Shown: piece by piece, positions 48,610-58,500 of the stretch | How the letters are laid out: each line of letters opens with the position of its first letter | How positions within the stretch are numbered: position 1 is the first letter of the stretch | Origin: an uncultured Prevotellaceae bacterium | Lineage (GTDB): Bacteria > Bacteroidota > Bacteroidia > Bacteroidales > Bacteroidaceae | DNA length: 64,000 nt | Direction of reading: 5' to 3' | Assembly: GCA_902782305.1 (NCBI GenBank) | Contig: CACZMV010000007.1 | Span: 1 to 64,000, forward strand | Program-made: the position numbers and the translations under genes | The notes under the pieces: generated by a model | The model's input: only the letters and a program-made list of their open reading frames with translations | What the model was told of the DNA's origin: nothing | Database searches by the model: none

Positions 48610-49350
48610 TTATCTCCTGCGCTTTCCCTTGACCACCTTTTTCTTGGGTTGAGGCTTTTCTATGGGTTTGAAGGGGTCCTTGGTAAGGGTTGCCTTGATG
48701 ATTCTTACGTCTGTATAGGGACGATGAAACTTATCCGTAGCCATTTTCTGAATCTTGTCTACGACATCCATTCCTTCCGTAACTTCCCCAAACACAGTGT
48801 ATTGTCCATCCAGATGGGGCGTGCCACCAACGGTTTTATAGACTTCTATCATCTCAGGCGTTAACTTTACCTTACCATGTGTCATGGTGTCTAATCGTTC
48901 TTGTACTTTGCCGATGTTAACATCGTTGAACACCCGTCCCCACACGATATAGAACTGACACGCTCCTGAACGCTGTTCTGGATTCACCTCATCTGGTTCA
49001 CGGGCTGCAGCTACCACACCACGACGATGGAATATCTGTGGCAAGCGGAACTCAGGCTCAATGGTATAGTCCAGTTCTCCACTTCCCAGTCGCTGTCCTG
49101 GCTGTGCGTGCTTGCTGTTCAGGTCGCCACCTTGTATCATGAAGTCCTTGATAACCCGATGAAACAGTAGGGAGTCGAAAACCTGCATCTTCACGAGTTT
49201 CATGAAGTTATCGCGATGCTGGGGAGTCTCGTTGTAGAGTTCTATACGAATGTTGCCCTCTGTGGTTTCCAATAGGACCTCAGCCCGTTCCTGTGCAGAA
49301 CATGGCAAAAGAAGGATGAAAACCAAAAGAAATGATAAACAATGCTTCAT
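48610..49350 (-). CDS. Cyclophilin-type peptidyl-prolyl isomerase, exported
   Basis: A 246-residue protein with a signal peptide (LSFLLVFILLLPCSAQ; LLPC could be a lipobox). The cyclophilin domain: FHRVIKDFMIQGGDLNSK (catalytic Arg), RSGACQFYIVWG (QFY) and TPHLDGQYTVFGEVTEGMDV. An insertion of about 35 residues (VNIGKVQERLDTMTHGKVKL) sits before the HLDGQYTVFG strand, usual in Bacteroidetes forms. The C-terminus is Lys/Arg-rich. Assists periplasmic protein folding. Confidence 0.92.
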   Translation of the reverse strand: MKHCLSFLLVFILLLPCSAQERAEVLLETTEGNIRIELYNETPQHRDNFMKLVKMQVFDSLLFHRVIKDFMIQGGDLNSKHAQPGQRLGSGELDYTIEPEFRLPQIFHRRGVVAAAREPDEVNPEQRSGACQFYIVWGRVFNDVNIGKVQERLDTMTHGKVKLTPEMIEVYKTVGGTPHLDGQYTVFGEVTEGMDVVDKIQKMATDKFHRPYTDVRIIKATLTKDPFKPIEKPQPKKKVVKGKRRR

Positions 49351-49395
49351 ATACCTTATTATTATAATAGGATTACTGAATGATTATTAATTGCA

Positions 49396-50775
49396 CTACT
49401 GAATATTCTTCAACCACCCGCCTCTAAGCTGTCGCACCAAGAAGATGAATCCTCGGAAGGTCAGTTCGATAGCCATTGCCACCCAAACTCCAGGCAATCC
49501 GTAGGTGGTAGCCAGTAAGGCTGCCAATGTCAGACGTACGCCCCACATGGACAGCAGACTCATGATGGCAGGTCGTAGGGTGTCGCCAGCCCCTATGAAC
49601 ACACCATTGCAGACGATGGCAGCTGCAAACATAGGCTCTGCAAAGGCCTCTATGCGCAGGCACTGGGCTCCTATGCCGATAATCTCGTCTACGGGTGTCA
49701 TGAGGGCCATCAGTTCTGGGGCAAAGACATACATCAGGATACCCATCAGCGTCATGACTATCATACCCGAACCTGTCGACATGTTGGCAAACGACTGCGT
49801 CAGCTGTCGCTTTCTGGCACCAAAACTCTGTCCCACCAGTGTGGTGGCTGCTTCTGCAATGCCGAATCCTGGCATGTAGCAAAGACTCTCCACCGTGATG
49901 GCCAGCGAGTGGGCTGCAATGGCTACTGTGCCCAGAGGAGCCACAATCACTGTGCTTACCACTTGAGCAGAACCCATCAGGATGTGCTGTAATCCCATCG
50001 GACCACCTATCCTAAAGGCGTTGCTCACCACGTCAGACTTGGGACGGAAGGAACCAGGGCGCCCTTTCAACTTCAGAATGTCCGAACGGTAGAGCAGGAA
50101 ATACAACATCAGCAAGGCAGTTATCACCATTGCCAACCCCGTTCCGATAGCTGCTCCTGCCACCCCCATCTCTAAGATATAGATAAAGATGTAGTTGAAG
50201 ACCACATCCATCAGACACATCAGGATGTTCAATGCTGAGGGAATCTTCATGTTACCTGAACATTTCAGCATAGAACCTGCCAAGCCCTCCATCTGGAAGA
50301 AGATGCCAAAGGCACTGAAGATGGCAAAGTAGAGCGTGGCGTCATGGGCAATCTCTGCTGATCCACCCAGCCAGTAGGGTAGTGGACTGCTTATCGAAAT
50401 GGCTATCGTCGTGATGCTTAATGCCCAGATGATACCGCATACCAGCGATTGTCGCAATACTTGGCGGGCTCGCTTAAAGTCGTTGGCACCGATGGCGTGG
50501 GCTACCTGGACGCTGAATCCCATGTTGGCTGCTGAGGCCAGTCCGCCTAACAACCATCCTGTCGTTTCCACAATACCGATGGCTGCCGAGGCTTTCGCTC
50601 CCAGATGTCCTACCATTGCGGCATCGATGAAGAACATCACCGTAGCAGACAATTGGGCAAGGATTGACGGAATACTCAGACTGACAATCAGCCTGAATTT
50701 CTCGCTTTGCGTCAATTCACGACCTTCGCGAATATACGCCAGCAAATCCGTTTTCTCCTTTTTGCGTCCAAACAT
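49396..50775 (-). CDS. MATE-family multidrug/cation efflux transporter
   Basis: A 459-residue protein with twelve predicted membrane helices in two homologous halves: LIVSLSIPSILAQLSATVMF, FFIDAAMVGHLGAKASAAIG and GGPMGLQHILMGSAQVVSTV, with ATTLVGQSFGARKR in the second half. Exchanges Na+ or H+ for organic cations. Substrate unknown. Lies 16 bp after the SSS gene, same direction. Confidence 0.92.
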   Translation of the reverse strand: MFGRKKEKTDLLAYIREGRELTQSEKFRLIVSLSIPSILAQLSATVMFFIDAAMVGHLGAKASAAIGIVETTGWLLGGLASAANMGFSVQVAHAIGANDFKRARQVLRQSLVCGIIWALSITTIAISISSPLPYWLGGSAEIAHDATLYFAIFSAFGIFFQMEGLAGSMLKCSGNMKIPSALNILMCLMDVVFNYIFIYILEMGVAGAAIGTGLAMVITALLMLYFLLYRSDILKLKGRPGSFRPKSDVVSNAFRIGGPMGLQHILMGSAQVVSTVIVAPLGTVAIAAHSLAITVESLCYMPGFGIAEAATTLVGQSFGARKRQLTQSFANMSTGSGMIVMTLMGILMYVFAPELMALMTPVDEIIGIGAQCLRIEAFAEPMFAAAIVCNGVFIGAGDTLRPAIMSLLSMWGVRLTLAALLATTYGLPGVWVAMAIELTFRGFIFLVRQLRGGWLKNIQ

Positions 50776-50791
50776 TTTTGTTACTTGCTGG

Positions 50792-52312
50792 TCAGTTGTA
50801 GCACTTGAAAATCTTGTCCACTTCGTTCTTGTTCATCTTTGGACTCAGCAGACTGGCTATCCATACTACAGGGAAACCACCCACCATGGCGATGGCACCG
50901 CAGTTGATGGGGTTAATGGGATTGCCCACCAGCATATTCACAACGGTCAGTCCTACACCCCAGATGAAGCAAGCCCATACGCTGGCAGTAGTCACACCAC
51001 GCCAGTAGAGTCCCAACATAAAGGGAGCCAGGAAGGCACCAGCCAGTGCGCCCCACGAGATACCCATCAACTGGGCAATGAACGTAGGCGGATTCAGGGC
51101 GATGAGCAACGAGATGGCGATGAAGAACATGATCAGCACGCGCATCACTACCACCTTGCGACGCTCAATTTTCTCAGAAACGATATCGTCGATGGTTCCT
51201 TCCTCCACCTCGCCAGGAAGCGACTTCTTGTCGCGATAGATGAGGTCGAGTGTCATGGTCGATGATGAGGTGAGCACCAACGAAGCCAGTGTCGACATAG
51301 ATGCCGAAAGCACTAGCAATACCACCAAGGCGATGAGCACATCGGGTAGGGTAACCAACATGGCAGGCACTATCGAGTCGTAGGCTATCTTGCCATTGGC
51401 CACCACAGGCTCGTACAGACGTCCGAAACCTCCAAGGAAGTAACAACCACCAGCCACGATGAAGGCGAAGATGGTCGAAATCACGGTACCACGCTTGATG
51501 GCGCTCTCGTCGGTTATGGAGTAGAACTTACCCACCATCTGGGGCAATCCCATCGTACCCAGTGACGTCAGGATTACCACACCCAGCAGGCCCCAAGGGT
51601 CAGGACCGAACCATGTGGCAAACATACCAGATCCTGGCTCTGTCGAGTCGTCAGCAGGCAACTCTGCCAATTTACCTACAGCCTCTGCCAATCCACCCTG
51701 TGCAGCAATCACTGCCACGATAACTGCCACGATGCCGAACAGCATGATGATGCCCTGTATGAAGTCGTTCATCGCCGTAGCCTTATAACCGCCTAGAATG
51801 ACGTAGACGGCCGTCAGCACTGCCATGATGATGACACAGTATTCGTAGGGAATGCCGAAACCCATCTCAAAGAGCGTCGATATACCTTTGTAAACACCTG
51901 CTGTATAGGGAATCAGGAACACGAAGGCTATGATGGAAGCAGCCACGCGCAGGCCCTGATCGGCAAAACGGGTGCCGAAGAAGTCGGGCATGGTGCGACT
52001 CTCAATATGCTGCGTCATCAGTTTGGTGCGACGACCCAGCAGCAACCATGCCAACAGCGAACCGATAATGGCATTGCCGATACCTATCCACGCACTGGAT
52101 AGTCCGTATTTCCAACCAAACTGACCTGCGTAGCCCACAAAGACTACAGCTGAGAAATAACTCGTTCCGAAGGCGAAGGCTGTCAGCCATGGACCTACGG
52201 CACGTCCACCCAGTACGAAACCATCTACACTGCTGGCCTGCTTACGGGTGTATACGCCCACACCAATCATCACGGCCAGGAAGATGAGCGTCAAAAGTAC
52301 TTTTATAATCAT
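50792..52312 (-). CDS. Sodium:solute symporter (SSS family)
   Basis: A 506-residue protein with about 13 membrane helices. Recognisable: DGFVLGGRAVGPWLTAFAFG, TSYFSAVVFVGYAGQFGWKY, AVYVILGGYKATAMNDFIQG (family signature) and LVLSASMSTLASLVLTSSS (sodium-site helix 8). It resembles PutP/PanF-like transporters; the substrate could be proline, pantothenate or a sugar acid. The start (ATG 52312) lies 6 bp from an A/T repeat arm that covers its leader. Confidence 0.9.
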   Translation of the reverse strand: MIIKVLLTLIFLAVMIGVGVYTRKQASSVDGFVLGGRAVGPWLTAFAFGTSYFSAVVFVGYAGQFGWKYGLSSAWIGIGNAIIGSLLAWLLLGRRTKLMTQHIESRTMPDFFGTRFADQGLRVAASIIAFVFLIPYTAGVYKGISTLFEMGFGIPYEYCVIIMAVLTAVYVILGGYKATAMNDFIQGIIMLFGIVAVIVAVIAAQGGLAEAVGKLAELPADDSTEPGSGMFATWFGPDPWGLLGVVILTSLGTMGLPQMVGKFYSITDESAIKRGTVISTIFAFIVAGGCYFLGGFGRLYEPVVANGKIAYDSIVPAMLVTLPDVLIALVVLLVLSASMSTLASLVLTSSSTMTLDLIYRDKKSLPGEVEEGTIDDIVSEKIERRKVVVMRVLIMFFIAISLLIALNPPTFIAQLMGISWGALAGAFLAPFMLGLYWRGVTTASVWACFIWGVGLTVVNMLVGNPINPINCGAIAMVGGFPVVWIASLLSPKMNKNEVDKIFKCYN

Positions 52313-52318
52313 TGGTCA

Positions 52319-52450
52319 ATTTACAATTTGACAATTTACTATTTACTATTTATTTTTCTATTTTCCAATTCTATTATTTACGCCTCAACAAATTGCCAAA
52401 TTACTAAATTGCCCAATCAATTGTAAATGGTAAATTGTCAAATTGTAAAT
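52319..52450. repeat. 21-bp perfect inverted repeat pair, 90 bp apart
   Basis: The left arm (52319-52339, ATTTACAATTTGACAATTTA...) and right arm (52430-52450) are exact reverse complements. The left arm ends 6 bp before the SSS start codon. Between them is A/T-rich sequence with further ATTTACT and AAATTGCC-type repeats. A third copy with a 7-8-bp insertion stands at rhaD (17578-17606). Confidence 0.85.
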
Positions 52451-52464
52451 AACAAGATTGTCAA

Positions 52465-53598
52465 TCAGAACGCTACCTGCACTTGTCCTTGAATCCAGTT
52501 ATAGTCTTTTTGGAACTCGCTCCATGTGTGGGTATATTGCAATTGCACACGACACTTCTTGTAGAACCAGTATTGCACACCTGCCGTAGCCTGTGTCTGT
52601 CTGTATTTCATGTCTGTGTTGCGGTCGAAGTAGTCGGCTGAAGCCACAATGTCCAACCCCTGATAAACGGGTATGGCAGTGGTTATATATCCACCCATGC
52701 TGCCTACCTCGCCATCCTTACCACCCAGCCATTCGGCACGGATGCTGATGGGGCGTGCTTCTTTATATTTCGCAGGAGCATACTGTCCGCTCTTCCACTC
52801 AGCACCCACGCTGTAGCGGTCTCTGCGGTAGTCGTCTCCCTTCTTGATTTCAGGGTTCCATGCCACTTGTTGCTCGTTTACGGCATGTCCTCGTCCCTTC
52901 TGTCCTGTTACCACCAGGCGCAGTTCGGGCACGGGCTTGTATTCCAAGTGGGCTATAAAGTCTTTGTCGCTGTTGCCGTCGCGACGGTTGATACCCTGTC
53001 CGTTCATCACAGCCAGTTCGTAGTGAATCTTGTCGTTGAACAGGTTACCGTAAATCATCAATCCCATGTCACGACCATAGTTCACACCATGCAGGGGGTC
53101 GGGACCCTCGCCAGCCAGAAAGAGTACGGCCTGCGAGTATACGTCCACCAGTTCGAGCATGGTAGGCGACAGGGGATTTTCCATTGAATAAGAATGCTTG
53201 AATTGTCCTAGACGGACCGTCATGGCGTTGTCTTTCGTAATGCGAAAGTCGGTGTAGAATTCTTGTACGACACTTGAGAAGTCGTGCATAAAGAGGAACG
53301 ACCATCGGTCGGTGATGCGGGCCTTCGCCCAGAGCAGTGTACGTTTCAGGTTGAAGTCGGAAGTGGTCTTGCCACCAGCATCGCTGTAGGAGTATCCTCC
53401 CTGTGCGTAACCATTAAAGGTTACACGACTGGTTATCTCCTTCATCCAGTCAATGTCTTTGTTTTTAGGTGTCTGCCCCCCTTGGCTTACGCCGTAGTCC
53501 CCCTCTGGGGGGCAACTCAAATGCCCCATGGCTGCAGTGCTGCTGAACACAGCCATTGCGACAGCCAGTGTCGCCTTGATAAAACTAGTCTTTTTCAT
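52465..53598 (-). CDS. Porin (phosphate-selective porin O/P-like)
   Basis: A 377-residue outer-membrane barrel. A signal peptide (IKATLAVAMAVFSSTAAMG) is followed by the odd stretch LSCPPEGDYGVSQGGQTPK, encoded by a G/C-rich palindrome. The barrel begins at SRVTFNGYAQGGYSYSD with many alternating strands (WSFLFMHDFSSVVQEFYTDF; TVRLGQFKHSYSMENPLSP) and ends in WIQGQVQVAF with a terminal Phe. Presumably passes small anions or solutes. The start codon overlaps the AI-2E-family gene end by 14 bp. Confidence 0.85.
   Translation of the reverse strand: MKKTSFIKATLAVAMAVFSSTAAMGHLSCPPEGDYGVSQGGQTPKNKDIDWMKEITSRVTFNGYAQGGYSYSDAGGKTTSDFNLKRTLLWAKARITDRWSFLFMHDFSSVVQEFYTDFRITKDNAMTVRLGQFKHSYSMENPLSPTMLELVDVYSQAVLFLAGEGPDPLHGVNYGRDMGLMIYGNLFNDKIHYELAVMNGQGINRRDGNSDKDFIAHLEYKPVPELRLVVTGQKGRGHAVNEQQVAWNPEIKKGDDYRRDRYSVGAEWKSGQYAPAKYKEARPISIRAEWLGGKDGEVGSMGGYITTAIPVYQGLDIVASADYFDRNTDMKYRQTQATAGVQYWFYKKCRVQLQYTHTWSEFQKDYNWIQGQVQVAF
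53474..53514. repeat. TGCCCCCC ... GGGGGGCA palindrome inside the porin N-terminus
   Basis: 8-bp perfect arms at 53474-53481 and 53507-53514 with 25 bp between, and an inner CCCCC-TCT-GGGGG. The base composition differs sharply from the flanks. It encodes SCPPEGDYGVSQGGQ directly after the signal peptide. Confidence 0.7.
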
Positions 53599-54673
53599 TT
53601 TTCTGGTTTTTAATGACGTATCTTTGATAATATGTAATCAGCAGTGTGGTCATGGGCAATGCGATAATCATACCCATGATGCCCAGCAGCGACCCCCATA
53701 TGGAGAGCGACAGCAAGATGATGGCCGAGTTCAGTCCCATCACCTTTCCCATAATTTTCGGGGTCAGAATGGTGTCCTGAATGGCCTGTACCACCGCAAA
53801 CACGATAAGCGCTCCCAGCATGATAACCCAGAAGCTCTCGCCCGTGTCGGCAGCCTTTACCACTGCTAGCAGGATGGTGGGAATGAAACCCACCAGTTGC
53901 AGGTAAGGCACCATGTTCAACAGTCCGATAAACAAACCCAGACCGATGGCCATGGGGAAGTCGATAATCAGAAATCCGATGCTGAACAGTATTCCCACGA
54001 TGAAGGCCACCAAGCCCTGTCCACGGAAATATTTGTTCATGCCCGTTTCCACGTCGTTTGCCACCTGCGTGGCAATCTTACGGTATCGCTCAGGCAACAG
54101 CAACACCCATCCCTTCGAGAATTTCTCGTAGTCCAGCAGGATGAACAGCGTATATATCACCACCATGGTCATCATTAGCATGCTCGACACGATGTTGATG
54201 CTATGCTCTATCACGTCCCACACCTTAGGAACCGCCTGCTTCACGGTGTCTATGAAACCATCCTGCGTGATAAGCGCCTTGACATCCTCCTTAGTCACGT
54301 TCTCGTGGATAAACTCTTCTATCATGTTCGGGATGTTGCTCATAAATGCATCCTTTGAAACGTAGGTTATCAGCAGGTCTCTCACACGTACGCTCTCCTC
54401 CAGAATCGGAGGAACAATCAGGAACGACAGTCCCGTCAGGATGATAGCTGCCGTGATGAACGTGCAGAAAATGCCCAGTAAGCGGTATTTCAGCTTGCAG
54501 CGATACTGGAAGAACTTAACCACCGGAAACAGCAGATAAGCAATGAGCCATGCCAGGAAGAAAGGCAACAGCACACCGCTGAGCCTGTTCAGCAACATGA
54601 TGATTCCTATCACGGCCACCACCGTTATCGTGCCACGAATAAAACTATCGAACGTTATTTTCTTTTGCTCCAT
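53585..54673 (-). CDS. AI-2E family (PerM/YdiK-like) membrane protein
   Basis: A 362-residue protein with about eight membrane helices: ITVVAVIGIIMLLNRLSGVL, LLPFFLAWLIAYLLFPVVKF, a long periplasmic/cytoplasmic helical insert, GLFIGLLNMVPYLQLVGFIP and IQDTILTPKIMGKVMGLNS, the most conserved part of this family. Members export AI-2 or Na+/H+, but most are unassigned. Promoter at 54703-54735. The gene is coupled to the porin. Confidence 0.9.
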   Translation of the reverse strand: MEQKKITFDSFIRGTITVVAVIGIIMLLNRLSGVLLPFFLAWLIAYLLFPVVKFFQYRCKLKYRLLGIFCTFITAAIILTGLSFLIVPPILEESVRVRDLLITYVSKDAFMSNIPNMIEEFIHENVTKEDVKALITQDGFIDTVKQAVPKVWDVIEHSINIVSSMLMMTMVVIYTLFILLDYEKFSKGWVLLLPERYRKIATQVANDVETGMNKYFRGQGLVAFIVGILFSIGFLIIDFPMAIGLGLFIGLLNMVPYLQLVGFIPTILLAVVKAADTGESFWVIMLGALIVFAVVQAIQDTILTPKIMGKVMGLNSAIILLSLSIWGSLLGIMGMIIALPMTTLLITYYQRYVIKNQKNEKD

Positions 54674-54702
54674 GAGGTCTATGTATGTACTATATCGGGG
54701 GA

Positions 54703-54735
54703 CAAAGGTACGAAAAAAGTAGATAATAATGCAAA
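54703..54735 (-). promoter_or_regulatory. Promoter of the AI-2E-family/porin pair, nested in a terminator tail
   Basis: Minus strand TTTG (54735-54732), 21 nt, TACCTTTG (54710-54703). The -33 element is made from the T-run of the lipoprotein terminator. Confidence 0.72.
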
Positions 54736-54766
54736 AAAGTGGCTTTCTTTTTTAGAAAGCCACCTT
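54733..54766 (-). terminator. Intrinsic terminator of the lipoprotein gene
   Basis: GTGGCTTTC (54739-54747) and GAAAGCCAC (54755-54763) form a perfect 9-bp stem, followed on the minus strand by six T. Confidence 0.9.
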
Positions 54767-54787
54767 CTTATCCTTCTCGTGTCGCTC

Positions 54788-55516
54788 TTATTCCGCTTGG
54801 TCTTGTCCTGTACCGTCGCCTGGGTTAACAGGAATGTTACCTCCCGACACCGTAATCGTGACACTATATCCTATGTTCGGGTTGTCTGTCGATGTGATGT
54901 TGATGGTTGTTTGTCCATTGTCCAACAAGGTTAGCAACCCACTCTCATCTACAGTGGCTACTTGCGTATTGCTTGACGACCATGTAATACCCTTTTCTGT
55001 TGTATACGTCGGGGTAAAGATAGGCTCCAGCCGGTAGCTGTCGCCAGCAATGAGCACTTGTGAAGTATTGATGCCACTAAAGGTCAGATTCGTGGGATGT
55101 ACCACTACCAAGACGGGTGTATAAGCACTGGTGAATCCAGAGTTGTCGTCGCTGTAGTGCAGTGCAAAGGCATAGTCGCCATCATGCTCAAATCCGGCAC
55201 TTGGCGTAACCTCCAGAGTCAGCACACCACTGGCTTCATCACCTGTAATCTTGTTGATGGTAAGCGACGGTGTCTCACTAAGCGACTTGCCCTCAAACTT
55301 AAATCCCTTGCTGTTGTTCACCAGTTCTGGTATCAACTTCTTGGGTTCCGCACGGTAACGTATGGTCATTGCGCTGGTTCCATCCACACGGATACAACCG
55401 CTACTGTGCTCTGGGACAAACACCAACGATTGCAATATCTCAATATCATCATTCTTGTTACATGCCGTTACCAACAACAGCAGTGTCATGATGGCGAAAA
55501 GAATCTTTTTGTTCAT
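54788..55516 (-). CDS. Lipoprotein with bacterial Ig-like (Big_2-type) domain
   Basis: About 242 residues, start MNKKILFAIMTLLLLVTACN (ATG 55516; another ATG at 55525). The lipobox LVTAC makes it a lipoprotein. Residues about 30-140 are a beta-rich region (VFVPEHSSGCIRVDG; EASGVLTLEVTPSAGF). About 145-225 is a Big_2-like domain (GITWSSSNTQVATVDESGLL). The tail (NPGDGTGQDQAE) is Gly/Pro/Asp-rich. It starts 3-12 bp after the giant repeat-protein stop, so the two are almost surely co-expressed and may meet at the cell surface. Confidence 0.78.
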   Translation of the reverse strand: MNKKILFAIMTLLLLVTACNKNDDIEILQSLVFVPEHSSGCIRVDGTSAMTIRYRAEPKKLIPELVNNSKGFKFEGKSLSETPSLTINKITGDEASGVLTLEVTPSAGFEHDGDYAFALHYSDDNSGFTSAYTPVLVVVHPTNLTFSGINTSQVLIAGDSYRLEPIFTPTYTTEKGITWSSSNTQVATVDESGLLTLLDNGQTTINITSTDNPNIGYSVTITVSGGNIPVNPGDGTGQDQAE

Positions 55517-55527
55517 AATGCTCATAT

Positions 55528-58500
55528 TTATCTGATCACAGTTTTCTTGTTATTCTTAATGTAAACACCCCTCTTCGTAGGACGACCATTTAGTTTGCGT
55601 CCGCTCATATCGTACCAGTCACCCTCATCCGTATCATCAGTGATACTGTTGATGTTTGTCACTTCACCCGTGTTCACCAGTTGTATGATTGAACTATACG
55701 ACGGACTGGATGCTGCTTGTCTCAGGTAAAGCACAGCCTTACCAGCAGGCACCTTAATATCTTCACTCTCTTCTTGGATGCTGTAGAACTCGTTATTCTT
55801 CATGAAGTAATAACCAGTACCGAAGTGTGTCGCTACGATGACAGGCACCAGACAGTTCTGCGAACCATAGTCCTTATAATCATCAGTGCTGATGGTGGTA
55901 CCACTGGTCATTCGTCGTCTACAAGCCACAAGGTCGTAAGGTGTGTCATTACCCTCACTGCTAATCAGAACGCCATTGTTGTGCTTGATGATGCGCTGTC
56001 CACCCACTGTCAGGTCGTTGTCTGACAGTTCTACGATGGTTACTGTAGCGTTGTCCCGTTCACGAGCAATATAAACCGATACACCATCTGGAACATAGAC
56101 ATCCACACCACTTGAGAATGTCCAGTAGCGGTTCTTTGCCGTCACCGTAGTCATTATCTTACCAGCCTTGAAGCTTTCTGATAGGCTAGGCATCAGTGCA
56201 TAGTCATCAAGCAGGGCTAGGGTAGTGTGTATGGTGGCTGTTGCAGGAATAGCATCCTCAGCTATCTCCAGAGGCTCCTCCGTGTCTGGCAAATAAACAT
56301 CCGTCAGGTTCGGAACGTTTGCAAATGCATTCGCAGAAATACCTACTACAGTATAGGTCTTTCCGTTCGAGGTGAAAGTAGCAGGAACAGTTACACTTGT
56401 GATTTGTTCCAGTTCAGTCTCAGATCCTTCGCAACCCGAAACCTTCACCTCGTCGCTACCTTCCTCTGTTGGAGTGTACGTGATAGGTTTCTCGTCCGGA
56501 TGCTCAGGATCGTCATCTCCGTGAATCTCCTCACGAGTGATGGTGAACGACTTGATTACCATACCCTTATAGTTGTTCTGTCCGACTACAACCACCTGGT
56601 AGGTACCCTCATCCGTACCACCTTCGTTGGTTACGGTATAGTCGTCCTCTGTCATAAGGGTTCCGTCTGCCACGGTCACTTCCGGCTTCTGCACTTTTTC
56701 GTTATAGATGAATGATGTCTTGTCGAGTGTTACCATCTCGTCTGTCAGCGTCTTCGGCAGGATAACGAAGGTCTTCATCTGCTCACCGGTATAGTCGCCC
56801 ACACCCTTCACAGTAACCGTTGCCGTTCCGGCATTCACGTTATTGTTATATAATAAGGTGTAGTCCGTTCCTTCGCTCAGTGTCCTGTCTTCCATCTTTA
56901 CGGTAACGTTAGGCTTATGCTCTGTGCCATCGAAGGTATACTCGGTGGTTTCCAGTGTTACTACAAAGGTGTTCACACCACTGCTCAGAATGGTGAATTT
57001 CACGGAAGCCTCGTCCATATAGTTGCCTATACCTTTCACCTTCACCTCATATTCGCCTGCTTCCATACCACCATTATTGGTTACGGTATAGTCAGTGTTC
57101 TCTACCATGTTCCTGGTTCCGTCTTTCACACTTACAGCAGGCTTCTGAACGCTACCATTATAGTAGAAGTAGTCTGGCGTCAGTGTTATCATTCCTGAGG
57201 TTACAGGCTTCGGCGTAATCTCGAAGGTAGTTGATGCCGAACCCGTATAGTTCTTTTCGCCAGTTACGGTTACCGTTACTGTACCTACGTTGATGTTCGG
57301 AGAAATCGTGGTGGTAAAGCTGGTGGATGGTATGATATGTGAGCCGACGGCTACTTCACGCACTCCAGGATTCTTTTCTGTACCGTCATATACGTAGCTC
57401 TGCAACTGGTAGAGCGTTACATGGGCATCGTTGATGCTCATCGGGTTGATGGCATATTGACGTACTACGGTTCCTGTGTAATTGTTCCTACCTGTTACCA
57501 TCACGTTGTAGGTACCCTTGTCCAGACCACCCTCGTTGGTAATGTAGTAGTCGTTCGATGTCAGAGCCGTTCCGTCGCTGACGGTTACTGCTGGCATCTG
57601 TAACAATCCGTTATAGGTAAACGTGGTGCTACTCAGGCTGACCATTGCATTGCTCAGTTCCTTAGGCTTGATGAGGAAAGTCTTGTTCCTGCTACCATCG
57701 TATTCACCCAAACCTCTTACCGTTACGGTTGCCATACCTACATTCACATTGTCTGTGTATGCTACCGTGTAGTTGACGCCCGGAGTCAGCACGGTCTCAC
57801 CGTCCTTGACGGTTACCTCTGGCTGTTGCTCACTACCGTTATAGATCACACTTTCTGCACTCAGCGTAACCTCAAAGCTACCCACCTCCTTGGCATTAAT
57901 GATGTATGTCTTGCTGGCAGTACCCTTGTAGTTACCCTTACCGGTGATGGTCACGTCGTATGCTCCAACAGTCTTCCCACCATTGTTCTGCAGGGTATAG
58001 TCTGTATCAAGTACCAATGTGGTCTCTCCGTCCCTGACAATTACCTCAGGCTTCTGAATCTCCCCATTATAGGTGTATTCATAGTTGCTTAGCGTAATCA
58101 TACTGTTCTCTACAGCCTTCGGTTCGATTTCGAAGGTCACCGTCTTGCTATCCTTGAAGTTGCCCTGACCGGTCACCGTCACTGAGGCTGTTCCAGCATT
58201 CACATTGTCACCATAGCTGGTTGTGTAGCCTTGTGTTGGTACGTTGATGTTACCTACGGTTACCTCACGGACACCAGGCTTCTTCTGCAGTCCTTCGTAA
58301 ACATAGCTCTGCAATTGATAGAGAGTAACGTTGGCATCGACAATGCTCAGCGGTGTGATGGTGAACGTCTTGTCTATCTGTCCGCTATAGTTACCTTGGC
58401 CATTCACAATCACGTGGTAAGTACCTTGGTTGGTACCACCATTGTTGGTAATCACATAGTCATCCTTCGTCATGATGTCACCATCGCTGACGCTTACCTC

